Shown piece by piece: positions 25,130 through 34,515 of a DNA stretch of 64,000 nucleotides. The stretch covers positions 1-64,000 of the forward strand of contig MEPP01000025.1 in NCBI GenBank assembly GCA_001769855.1, written 5' to 3'. A program made the position numbers and the translations under genes. The notes under the pieces are model-generated. The model worked only from the letters and a program-made list of their open reading frames with translations, had not been told where the DNA came from and ran no database searches. Source of the stretch: Bdellovibrionales bacterium GWA2_49_15. GTDB lineage: Bacteria; Bdellovibrionota; Bacteriovoracia; Bacteriovoracales; Bacteriovoracaceae. The stretch's first letter is position 1; every line of letters begins with the position of its first letter.

Positions 25130-25476
25130 GAAAACTCCAACTTATCTCCTATCTTCAGGTCACCAGGAATCATGCCTGCCTTCAGCTCCAGTACTTTCAC
25201 CGAGCGCCAGACAATCCAAGTCATACGCCAAGGTTTTACATCCCTCTGAATTTTTAGGATCACATTTTTCCCCGAGAGAAAAACCAGATCCAGGTTAAAT
25301 CTCATAAAAAATGTGTGGATAGAGTTACACGGCTCAATAAGCAAACCATCAATTTCGACAGTCGGTGGCGCAAACATAAGCCCAATCATTCGATCTAACA
25401 TTCCCTTTGCATGCCGAGTCTTCGATGAAAGTCGAACTGTTTTTTCCTGGCATGTAACTTCAAACAACTCTTCCAT
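25117..25476 (-). CDS. DUF192-family protein (cytoplasmic)
   Basis: A 119-residue DUF192 protein without signal peptide. Key motifs: RHAKGMLDRMIGLMF, the hydrophobic CNSIHTFFMRFNLDLVFL, and the C-terminal ELKAGMIPGDLKIGDKLEF. Family function is unknown. The ATG overlaps the TadC-like stop by one base (TAATG) and its own end overlaps the FHA receptor by 13 bases, so it is embedded in this operon. Its relative at 9131-9685 is a lipoprotein. Confidence 0.85.
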   Translation of the reverse strand: MEELFEVTCQEKTVRLSSKTRHAKGMLDRMIGLMFAPPTVEIDGLLIEPCNSIHTFFMRFNLDLVFLSGKNVILKIQRDVKPWRMTWIVWRSVKVLELKAGMIPGDLKIGDKLEFSCIR

Positions 25477-27041
25477 TATTGAGGCCCTGAAATAAACTCA
25501 ACCACCAGCGGACCGGCCACGATCAGCAACACCGCTGGTGTTATAAGAAACAACATTGGAAATAGAATTTTAGTTGCTGCCGTAGCACCTCGCTTTTCAA
25601 TGTCACTCGATTTCTTCTGCCGAATTTCCACCGCAAGGCTTTTCAAAATTGGTCCAATCGATGCACCCACGGAATCTGCGGCTATGAGAGTTGCGCAGAA
25701 GGAAGAAATCTGAATTAAATCAATCCTCCATGACATATTCCGCAAGGCCTCTGCTCGACTAGCTCCAATTTTAATTTCCTTAATCAGAATCTGAAATTCT
25801 TCTGTCAGGGCCGACGGTTTCGCCTTTTCTACAACCTTTGTCATAGCAGCAATAAAATCCAAGCCTGCTTCAACTGAAAGTGCCAACATATCAACACAAA
25901 ATGGCATTGCATTAATAACATCAACCTGCCGTTGAGCTTTTTTTCCATTTATCCATATATTTGGATAGAAAAACCCAATACTTCCCAGAATGGGCATAAT
26001 ACTGAGTGGCCACGTCTCTTCTAGAAACGTTCTGATTCCCATAAACACGACCGGAAATCCTATAATCAAAAATAATTTGAAGCTGTAGAAATCTTCTGCT
26101 GAGAGCAAATTGGTTAGGCCTGCGGCAGCCAGAGGACGTTTGTACTTCTCTTTCAGAACTCGTTTGTATTTCATTGAAGATACGACGGGAGAAATATAGC
26201 GTTTAAAAAATGGTCGTGAGTACTTTAATATCGCGCCATGCTTTGCAATATCACTTTTACTAACTGTGTCCTCTAACTGCTCACCGGCCTTAAATTGACT
26301 TTCATCTTGAAAAACCATTTTTGCAAACAAGAATACTGACAGCCCGATTAAAAGAACAGCTGCATACATCAAGAGATCGCTTCCGGCCTTTTTGTTTTTT
26401 AACCTTTCACAAGCAGTTGGTTCTCCACCTTCACAGCCACGCTGGTAATAGATCTGTGCCTTGTCAAACTCATCCTTTTTAATAAGCACGTCACCCAAGC
26501 GTAGGCAGCCCAAAATTCTTTCAGGCGAACATGAAGGTATTCCCTTGAGTCCATATTTTTTTTCCATCTCCGGCGTGGTGCAGCCATAGCGTCGAAGCGT
26601 TTCCAAGGCCTTTACCTTATCTTTGGCATATGCTGCTTCAGAAAAAAAGAATCCGCACGCCTTGGTTAAAGCTTTTTCTGCCTCGTCGATACTGCCGACC
26701 GCCATCAACTGCTCCCCAAGAGTTGTACAGCTCTCGGGAATTGCAGGACGTGATGGTTTCACTCTGAGCCACTCGCCATCCCCGCACAGATTATCCCATG
26801 CCAACTTGTCCTTCTCGGGCATTTTATCCATTTTATCTTTGTATGTTTCATCGAGCTCTTTGCATTTTTTTCCAACCTTCTGTATTTTATCTTGCTCTGC
26901 TTTTTCATCTGCATAGCATTCGAAAGCATATTTTTTAATCAAGGTCTGCGGTCCGTTTTCATCTTCCTGTGCCAGCACAACATTCTTATGCATGCTGAAA
27001 AGTAGAAGAATAAAAATTAAAACATTTCTTTTTGTTTTCAT
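25476..27041 (-). CDS. TadC-like type II/Tad secretion F protein fused to periplasmic Sel1-like repeats
   Basis: A 521-residue protein with a signal peptide (about 1-24), a Cys-rich region of Sel1/TPR-like repeats (about 30-215; YYQRGCEGGEPTACERL), a membrane helix about 223-245, and a T2SSF domain (about 345-515) with FCVDMLALSVEAGLDFI and two C-terminal membrane segments. TadC/TadB proteins form the inner-membrane platform of Tad/Flp pili. The genes for TadA, TadB or pilin are not next to it in this window. The N-terminal repeat fusion is unusual. It heads the operon to the FHA, DUF192 and PP2C genes. Confidence 0.85.
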   Translation of the reverse strand: MKTKRNVLIFILLLFSMHKNVVLAQEDENGPQTLIKKYAFECYADEKAEQDKIQKVGKKCKELDETYKDKMDKMPEKDKLAWDNLCGDGEWLRVKPSRPAIPESCTTLGEQLMAVGSIDEAEKALTKACGFFFSEAAYAKDKVKALETLRRYGCTTPEMEKKYGLKGIPSCSPERILGCLRLGDVLIKKDEFDKAQIYYQRGCEGGEPTACERLKNKKAGSDLLMYAAVLLIGLSVFLFAKMVFQDESQFKAGEQLEDTVSKSDIAKHGAILKYSRPFFKRYISPVVSSMKYKRVLKEKYKRPLAAAGLTNLLSAEDFYSFKLFLIIGFPVVFMGIRTFLEETWPLSIMPILGSIGFFYPNIWINGKKAQRQVDVINAMPFCVDMLALSVEAGLDFIAAMTKVVEKAKPSALTEEFQILIKEIKIGASRAEALRNMSWRIDLIQISSFCATLIAADSVGASIGPILKSLAVEIRQKKSSDIEKRGATAATKILFPMLFLITPAVLLIVAGPLVVEFISGPQ

Positions 27042-27146
27042 AGGCCTTCTTCACCAGTGCTTTGATCTTAGTTAAATAATATCAAATAATTAAAGGACTT
27101 ACGCCTGGCGCAAATGAGGCAAAAATGGACTAGGAAAAAGATGACC

Positions 27147-28226
27147 CTAACTTGATTTTGTCTGAGATTTTTTTTCAGCTATTTGGGCCAAAAACTGCGC
27201 CCCTTGGGCGGCGTGGAACGCTTTTGGTATCCCTGGAATATAAATGGGGTTATAAGTAGCAAGATATTCTTTTTTCAACTCATCCACTCTTTTTACTTTC
27301 TGAGCAATTTCATCATTTTTCAATTCCTGCTTTTGCTTCGCTTCTCGTATCGCTTCCAAACCCAGCCTGGCAGAGGCGCTTGAACGAAACAGGGCAATGT
27401 CTGTTCCTGCCCTGAGTGCCATGACGGTTGCGACTCCGAGCCCATGATGGTCGGTTATGGCCTTCATTTCCATATCATCTGTAATGATCAATTTTTGAAA
27501 TTTAAGCTCCTTTCGCAAAATTGCGTGGGCATTTTTACTTAAAGAGCATGGCAATTCCTGATCAATTGCATCGACAATCAGATGGCCCATCATTACAAAT
27601 TCAACGCGTGCCTTAATGGCCTTAACAAACGGGACTAGTTCACTTTTTTTCAAATCTTCAAGACTCGTTTTAACAATTGGTAGGTCATAATGAGAATCTT
27701 TAAGCGTGGAACCATGGCCGGGAAAGTGCTTGGCACATGCCATAATCTTAGCCGTTTGCAGACCGCGGATCGCCGCGCTCACATATTTAGAAACAGTTTC
27801 AGCATCATGCCCAAAGGAACGATCACCAATGACTTTATTTTCTGGATTTGTCCAAATATCACACACCGGAGAAAAATTTAAATTTACTCCACACGCACTT
27901 AGCTCCTGCGCCATAATGTGATGGGCCTCGAAACATAATTTTGGCGAATCAAGCTTGGCCAGCTCAAACATCGAGGGAAAAACGGTAAATTGATTTTTAA
28001 ATCGCTGTACTCGCCCCCCCTCCTGATCTACTGAAATAAAGAGTGGATATTCTTTTCGCGCCTGTTGAATATTATTGATCAACTCTGCCAACTGAGCGGG
28101 TGATTCATAATTATGCGCAAAGAGAACTACCCCACCTATATTCTCTTTTTCTAAAAAGTTTTTATCCTCACTGTTTAGAGTGGTACCCTCAATGCCTGTA
28201 ATTATGAGCTGGCCAAGTTCACTCAT
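27147..28226 (-). CDS. nagZ: Beta-N-acetylhexosaminidase NagZ (GH3)
   Basis: A 359-residue cytoplasmic GH3 glucosaminidase of peptidoglycan recycling. It cleaves GlcNAc from anhydro-muropeptides. Motifs: ISVDQEGGRVQRF (65-76), KHFPGHG (166-172; catalytic His loop) and the nucleophile Asp250 in ITDDMEM. The frame is open to 28289, but ATG 28226 has AGGAGG about seven bases upstream, so the start is there. No signal peptide is seen. It overlaps the preceding lipoprotein gene by 8 bases. Confidence 0.94.
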   Translation of the reverse strand: MSELGQLIITGIEGTTLNSEDKNFLEKENIGGVVLFAHNYESPAQLAELINNIQQARKEYPLFISVDQEGGRVQRFKNQFTVFPSMFELAKLDSPKLCFEAHHIMAQELSACGVNLNFSPVCDIWTNPENKVIGDRSFGHDAETVSKYVSAAIRGLQTAKIMACAKHFPGHGSTLKDSHYDLPIVKTSLEDLKKSELVPFVKAIKARVEFVMMGHLIVDAIDQELPCSLSKNAHAILRKELKFQKLIITDDMEMKAITDHHGLGVATVMALRAGTDIALFRSSASARLGLEAIREAKQKQELKNDEIAQKVKRVDELKKEYLATYNPIYIPGIPKAFHAAQGAQFLAQIAEKKSQTKSS

Positions 28227-29166
28227 TGGAGTCCTCCTCTGCTTCTTCGTTGCCTTCTTCGAGGTCCGTGAATTGATCATCACGCCCAAAAGATTCTTTT
28301 GTTTGCTGCTTAAACTTCTTCTTTGCTTTCTTTGTTGATTTTACCTCTGAACTATCACTCCTCACAATTGTCAAACCTTGAGATATCCAAAATATCTTGG
28401 AGAGATTTTCATATTCATCGATATTAAAAAAAATCGATTCTCCACCAAAAACAATAGAGTATTTCCTCTCGCTTTCCTCATTGCGTCCTTCATAGACTAC
28501 CTGCGCCCGCGAGAATACTTCTGACGGGACATTGGAGTACTGCTCCTGGAAATAAGGATACCCATCCCAGATGATGTGAATATTTAGCTGGCCTGTATTC
28601 TTATTGGCCGACAGCTCAAAGAAACGAGTTCTTGCTATACATTCTATCACCTGGGAAAAAAAGCAAAAGACTCCGGTTCCTTTCGGAAAGGGAACTTTGA
28701 CATTGCCGTTCCATTTCGCCTCGGGTGACGACATATTCACCAACAGACTTTTAGAGGCGTTGTCCAGTTTCATTTCGGTAAAGTATTTTTTACTTTCAAA
28801 CCATACCGTATATTGAGAAATTTTAGGTTTAAGAACCGGAGTTTTTTCACCATCGCCATCTACCAAAACACCGACATCAGCTATGGCAATACTCTTTTCT
28901 AATTCTTTTTCTGCTTTCCCTGGCTGATAAACACGTCTTTTCACGATATGAGTGTTCTTTTTCGGCCCACCGCCACTTTCGCGCTCCAGAATAAATTCGC
29001 CCGAAAGATCAGTCATGTGGAAAAGCGTGCGTGTCGATGCCGGGGGCGCAGTTTTACCTCTCAAAGCATTTACAAAGGCGCAACTCTGCAACAGGATTAC
29101 AAACAGAAATATTTTACAAAGAGATGATATATCTTTGAAAAAGTACTCGCTCTTCCTCGGAAACAT
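28219..29166 (-). CDS. Uncharacterised lipoprotein
   Basis: A 315-residue exported protein with a hydrophobic signal ending LFVILLQSCA (lipid-bearing Cys29) and a C-terminal Glu/Asp/Lys-rich tail. The middle has alternating strands and no recognised domain. ATG 29166 with AAAGGAA five bases upstream is preferred over ATG 29187, and it still overlaps the PilZ gene by 53 bases. It is co-transcribed with mreB, the PilZ gene and nagZ, so an envelope role is likely; that is inference. Confidence 0.8.
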   Translation of the reverse strand: MFPRKSEYFFKDISSLCKIFLFVILLQSCAFVNALRGKTAPPASTRTLFHMTDLSGEFILERESGGGPKKNTHIVKRRVYQPGKAEKELEKSIAIADVGVLVDGDGEKTPVLKPKISQYTVWFESKKYFTEMKLDNASKSLLVNMSSPEAKWNGNVKVPFPKGTGVFCFFSQVIECIARTRFFELSANKNTGQLNIHIIWDGYPYFQEQYSNVPSEVFSRAQVVYEGRNEESERKYSIVFGGESIFFNIDEYENLSKIFWISQGLTIVRSDSSEVKSTKKAKKKFKQQTKESFGRDDQFTDLEEGNEEAEEDSNE

Positions 29167-29905
29167 AAGGTTCCTTTTCCAATTCAAAAAACCATTTTAA
29201 AGGATTTTCGTGAGGATTCATAACGCTTATTCCAACTTTTCGCCGGTGGATCTCTTGCCCGCCGGCCACAAACTCAACATTATATACAATTTGAGCACCT
29301 GTAATCTCTAGAGCGCTCTCATTGTATGACAAACAGAGATTATGAAGTGTTTTCCCTGCATCAAACAAACTGTTCTGCTCATCATCGGCAAGGAACGAAA
29401 GGCCACTCTGTCCCAGATCAAAAATGGAGTAGCAAAAATTAATTCCGCTGCTTTTCAACGGACTTCCTTTTAAGGAAAACACATTGTCCATTCTTTTGCC
29501 TTTCCCATATGAAATTTCTAACTTCTTATAGGGAAAAAGGCGGAGCCGATCTTTTTTTCTGCGCTCTAATTTATAAATTTGGTTATTGAAAATTTCAAAG
29601 GTGTAATGCTCGCCCTGTTTACCTACAAAACTTGCTTGGGCGAAAAAATAATGAATTCCATGCTTAAAGGAAAGCGAAAATACTTGCTTCGGAACTAGAA
29701 AATGCTGAAATTCGTCGCCGCAGAAAAATGTTCGCAGCCAAATTGCATTACCTTGCTTGTGACTAACAGAATCTCCCTCAAAGGAAATTCTGTCATTCCA
29801 AAACAATAACCTGGTAGCGGCTGAATTTATCTGCTCAATTTTTTGAACTGATCTTGGCTTGAGTAATTTTTTGAATGGCGCCTGCTTAAGAGTTTTTCTT
29901 GCCAC
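29114..29905 (-). CDS. PilZ-domain c-di-GMP receptor
   Basis: A 263-residue soluble protein. The second half is a PilZ domain with ERRKKDR (114-120) as the RXXXR arm and DLGQSG (163-168) as the D-X-S-X-X-G-like element; this variant has Gly for Ser at that position. The N-terminal 110 residues are an unclassified beta-rich region, as in YcgR-type proteins. It would bind c-di-GMP and act on motility or envelope targets. It lies 13 bases after the mreB stop, so it may tie MreB to c-di-GMP; this is inference. Confidence 0.75.
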   Translation of the reverse strand: MARKTLKQAPFKKLLKPRSVQKIEQINSAATRLLFWNDRISFEGDSVSHKQGNAIWLRTFFCGDEFQHFLVPKQVFSLSFKHGIHYFFAQASFVGKQGEHYTFEIFNNQIYKLERRKKDRLRLFPYKKLEISYGKGKRMDNVFSLKGSPLKSSGINFCYSIFDLGQSGLSFLADDEQNSLFDAGKTLHNLCLSYNESALEITGAQIVYNVEFVAGGQEIHRRKVGISVMNPHENPLKWFFELEKEPYVSEEERVLFQRYIISL

Positions 29906-29918
29906 GCCCAGTGCCCCA

Positions 29919-30989
<1,071 letters not shown>

Positions 30990-31031
30990 CTAGTATACTG
31001 GCAGGCCGCTTAAAATAGAAGGTACTCCATA

Positions 31032-31060
31032 TTGCCAATATTACAATTTTTAATTACACT
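31032..31060 (+). promoter_or_regulatory. Sigma70 promoter of the 34-residue basic peptide gene
   Basis: TTGCCA (31032-31037), 17 bases, TACACT (31055-31060). The spacing is ideal and the likely start point is about 33 bases before the ATG at 31100. It diverges from the mreB promoter region. Confidence 0.6.
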
Positions 31061-31099
31061 ACCGCTTCACTTCAACACGAAGCAATAAAGGATTCTTAA

Positions 31100-31204
31100 A
31101 TGGGTGCCGGACGTAAGCGCAGTATACGAAAAATGAACAGAAAAAAGAGACAAGTAAAAAAGAAGGCACGAGTCAAAAAAAAGATCGTAAAAAAAGCAAA
31201 GTAG
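31100..31204 (+). CDS. 34-residue highly basic peptide
   Basis: A short gene of 34 codons: ATG 31100 has AAAGGA seven bases upstream and its own promoter. The product begins MGAGRKRSIRK and 19 of its 34 residues are Lys or Arg, mostly in runs such as KKK. Such sequences occur in tiny ribosome-associated proteins (for example bTHX-like or COX24-like peptides) and nucleic-acid-binding peptides. I do not recognise a family for certain. It is the only plus-strand gene between mreB and the LpoA-like gene. Confidence 0.75.
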   Translation: MGAGRKRSIRKMNRKKRQVKKKARVKKKIVKKAK

Positions 31205-31225
31205 TCCTGCCAGCTTCAGAATGAG

Positions 31226-33217
31226 TTAATTTTTCTTTCGACTGCTAAGCTCAAGTATTTCTCCGTGATCAAAGCCGAGTGATGCCATGGCCTTTAGCCA
31301 GAGGCCTTCACTTAAGCCCCAAGATCCGGTCAGACCTACAAGCTTCTCCCGACCTCGCCAGTAAGTGTCAAACTCATCCCTCGATGCGAACGATTGATTG
31401 GCCAAAATCCCTGCGAGGATTTTAAGTCCGTCGTAACAACGAAGCTCTATGAGCTTCGGGTAGGTCTGGTGCTCTTTGAAAAAACTTTTTGAAAATTCTT
31501 CACTGACCTCACTAACCGTATCTCCTATGAAAAACAGCTTCTGGGCCTTTGAGGAGCTCTTGGCAATGATTTCAGATCGCCAGCTAGGTCCACCGATGAA
31601 CTTCATCTTATAGGCATCAAAGTAAGCAAAGGTGGGGATAATCTGCAAGGCCTCCTTGGGATAGGCGGGGACAAAAACCCAGTCAAAATCAACTTCTGGG
31701 GGTAAAGTCTGAATACGGCGCATATTAGTTTTCTCTAAAACGTGTATTCGTGAAAGCAAATCGTATTCTTCTTCTCTCATGTTTGGATACTTCAGCCCCA
31801 GCATGAGCTGAACAATAGGTCGAAAATCAGTTTCCATAACCTGATATGAACTAGCTCCCGTAACTTCTACTCCATGGGCCTCAGCCTTCCGCCAAAATTC
31901 ATCAAGATAAGCTTGCCCCATTTCAGATTGCGGATAAACAATTCCCGCGCGTTTCCCCACACTATTGAGGAAGTTGTCTGAAAAAAGGGCCGCCATTTGT
32001 CCTTCGATCGATCCTGGTATTTCAAGCAATAGGTAATCCTTTTGATCTCTGGGTATAAAGAGAGAGGAGAGAGATAAGAAAACAGTTCCATGTTTTTTTG
32101 CCTCAAAATATTCTTTTTCGGCTTCTTTCGGTACCAGACCACCAATGACGGCTACCACATTATTGTTTTCGATTAGCTCAGCAACCTGACGGCTTCCTAC
32201 ACTGCCTAGCCCTTGTGAGTCACGGACGATGATCTTAATTTCCTCCGCTCTTTTAGCTGACTGCTTGCCATGCCCTGGTTTTCCATGAATGGCGTTGACC
32301 TCTTTTAAAGCCGAGTCGATGCCCATCAGGGCCCGTTGTCCAAACTCTGCATTTTTCCCTGACAAAGGTAAAATGACCGCAATCAGGGTGGCATTAACCT
32401 TGGAAAAATTCTCTGACCGCGACTCAAAATTTTTAACGAGCTCTTGGATTTCAACAGAATTACCTGACTGGGTTTTAGCAAACTCAAGCAGCCGACTGGC
32501 TTCTGTTTTATCTCCAATGAAGAAGCTACGTTCTGCCTCAAGATAGGCAATATAGCTCGCCAAAAGAGCATGATTCTTTAAAACTTCCTCAATAACCACT
32601 TTCTTTTCAGTGGCCGTTAACTTATTAAAATACCCTAACAAAATTTCAAAAGACGGATCATTTTTAATTTCTACGAGCGTAGAACTAACCGGTAACATCT
32701 TCGCAGCAGCTGTTGCGCCAAGATAAAAGTTACCCGTCACATCCGCTATTTTCGTAGCCAACTTATGCGCCTTCTGGGCCTCCGAAAGTGATAAAGAATC
32801 ATCCGGAATATCCTTAAGAATCTCGCTCGCCTTATCATGCAGGCCAAGCTTAAAATAGCTACTCGCCAAATTTAACTTAATCTGTCCCGACAAAAAATAA
32901 TCTTGTCCGGAAGTCGTCAGACCCATGTTAAAATTATAAATGGCCTGCTCAAAGTTTTCCTGTGAAAAATAAACAACGCCGATTAAATTACGTCTTAAGG
33001 CCTTCTCTGGATCTTTGAGTTTGCCCTCATCGATAGCATGTAATTTCTCTAAGGCTTCCTTAATTTTTCCTTGCCGATAAATTTCTTTAATTTGGTCAAT
33101 TTGAGCAATAAACGTTTTCTCGTACAACCCCGCAACATCCTTGCGTTCCAGCATCGTAACCCCGCCACAACTTACAAAGAACACCAAAACCAGCAACTTA
33201 AGGAGATGCTTCAACAT
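31226..33217 (-). CDS. LpoA-like lipoprotein (TPR plus periplasmic binding fold)
   Basis: A 663-residue lipoprotein: the signal ends FFVSC (Cys17), a helical TPR-rich part fills about 30-270, and a two-lobed Leu/Ile/Val-binding-like domain fills about 275-640 (AVILPLSGKNAEFGQRAL; VIGGLVPKEAEK). This layout is that of LpoA, the outer-membrane activator of PBP1A, but other branched-chain-binding lipoproteins look alike. It follows dnaJ in the same direction, with a 94-bp gap. A link to MreB-guided wall growth is inferred. Confidence 0.8.
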   Translation of the reverse strand: MLKHLLKLLVLVFFVSCGGVTMLERKDVAGLYEKTFIAQIDQIKEIYRQGKIKEALEKLHAIDEGKLKDPEKALRRNLIGVVYFSQENFEQAIYNFNMGLTTSGQDYFLSGQIKLNLASSYFKLGLHDKASEILKDIPDDSLSLSEAQKAHKLATKIADVTGNFYLGATAAAKMLPVSSTLVEIKNDPSFEILLGYFNKLTATEKKVVIEEVLKNHALLASYIAYLEAERSFFIGDKTEASRLLEFAKTQSGNSVEIQELVKNFESRSENFSKVNATLIAVILPLSGKNAEFGQRALMGIDSALKEVNAIHGKPGHGKQSAKRAEEIKIIVRDSQGLGSVGSRQVAELIENNNVVAVIGGLVPKEAEKEYFEAKKHGTVFLSLSSLFIPRDQKDYLLLEIPGSIEGQMAALFSDNFLNSVGKRAGIVYPQSEMGQAYLDEFWRKAEAHGVEVTGASSYQVMETDFRPIVQLMLGLKYPNMREEEYDLLSRIHVLEKTNMRRIQTLPPEVDFDWVFVPAYPKEALQIIPTFAYFDAYKMKFIGGPSWRSEIIAKSSSKAQKLFFIGDTVSEVSEEFSKSFFKEHQTYPKLIELRCYDGLKILAGILANQSFASRDEFDTYWRGREKLVGLTGSWGLSEGLWLKAMASLGFDHGEILELSSRKKN

Positions 33218-33311
33218 AAATAGAACCCTTCTTTCAACGCTTGGAATTTGCCTTACTTATGGATGATATCGAATCAAAGCGAGTGGAGCAATAAAAAGGT
33301 CTATCGCCTGC

Positions 33312-34448
33312 TTATTGAAAAAAGTCTCTCATTCTTTCAAAAAAACCACGCGTCAAAGGCCCATTGGAGGCATTTTCAAGGGCGGCTATCCTCTGGAAAA
33401 GTTCCTTTTGCTCGCTGGAAAGTTTGGTCGGAGTTTCAACATGAATTTGAATAATTTGATCACCTAAACCATTTCCCCCGAGACGTTGAATACCCTTTCC
33501 CTTTAGTCTCATTTTCTTACTGGACTGGGTGCCGGGAGGAATACGAAGGGCCACTTTACCTTCGAGAGTCGGGACTTCTATTTCCGCCCCTAGAGCTGCC
33601 TGAGAAAAGCTTACGGGTACAGTGCAGTAAATATCAAAACCATCTCGCTCAAAAAATTCGTGTTCTTCAATCTCAATATTTACATAGAGGTCGCCATTAG
33701 GACCTCCATTTTGTCCGGAATCACCTTCATTAGACAATTTCAGTCGTTGTCCGTGGTCAATCCCCGCAGGAACTTTAACTGACAGTTCCGATTTTTTCTT
33801 GGTGAGGCCAGCTCCATGACAAGCCGTGCACGGGTCGGCCACCATTTGGCCCGATCCGTGACACTTCGGACAAGTCGTTGCTATGGTAAAAAAGCCCTGC
33901 TGGCGTCGCACCTCTCCAGCACCACCACACATATTACAGCCGACGGGACGAGAACCATCTTTCCCACCGGTACCATGGCAAGACAAGCAGACAGTATGGC
34001 GATAAACACTTATCGTTTTCTCAACGCCGAAGGCCGCCTCAGAAAATTTAATTTTAAGGGACATTTCAAGATCATTACCAGGACGGCCTTGCTGTGCGCG
34101 CCGTCCGCCACGTCTTCGTCCTCCGCCCAAAATATCACCGAAAATGTCACCAAAGATATCACCTAAATCGCCAAAACCTTCAGCATTCCATTGACCACCG
34201 AATCCTCCTGCGCCACCGGCACCCAGACCTGAATGTCCAAACTGGTCATACTGAGAGCGTTTCTGATCATCCAGCAGTACCTCAGCGGCTTCAGAAGCCT
34301 CTTTAAACTGCGTCTCAGCCGCCTTGTCCCCTGGTTTGCGATCCGGATGACACTGCATCGCAATCTTGCGATATGCCTTCTTCACATCCTCCTTAGAGGA
34401 CGACTTTGAAACTCCGAGAATTTCGTAATAATCACGTTTATTGGCCAT
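33312..34448 (-). CDS. dnaJ: Chaperone DnaJ
   Basis: A 378-residue Hsp40 cochaperone that stimulates DnaK ATPase. J domain 1-70 with HPDRKPGDK, a Gly/Phe region with GAGGAGGFGG (about 75-100), a zinc domain with four CXXCXGXG units (CLSCHGTG, CNMCGGAG, CPKCHGSG, CTACHGAG) and the C-terminal substrate domain. The frame extends to a GTG at 34469; ATG 34448 (MANKRDYYEIL) fits the family. It lies 67 bases downstream of dnaK. Confidence 0.95.
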   Translation of the reverse strand: MANKRDYYEILGVSKSSSKEDVKKAYRKIAMQCHPDRKPGDKAAETQFKEASEAAEVLLDDQKRSQYDQFGHSGLGAGGAGGFGGQWNAEGFGDLGDIFGDIFGDILGGGRRRGGRRAQQGRPGNDLEMSLKIKFSEAAFGVEKTISVYRHTVCLSCHGTGGKDGSRPVGCNMCGGAGEVRRQQGFFTIATTCPKCHGSGQMVADPCTACHGAGLTKKKSELSVKVPAGIDHGQRLKLSNEGDSGQNGGPNGDLYVNIEIEEHEFFERDGFDIYCTVPVSFSQAALGAEIEVPTLEGKVALRIPPGTQSSKKMRLKGKGIQRLGGNGLGDQIIQIHVETPTKLSSEQKELFQRIAALENASNGPLTRGFFERMRDFFQ

Positions 34449-34515
34449 AGGTGCAGACCTTAAATTCACACTTGGTAATTAATCTTCGTAGCTAAGGCAA
34501 TCCGAAGTCAAACAA

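Noticed and set aside
30992-30997. mreB promoter at TATACT
   Set aside because: The -10 is good but no -35 box is found at 16-18 bases, so it is not listed as a promoter.
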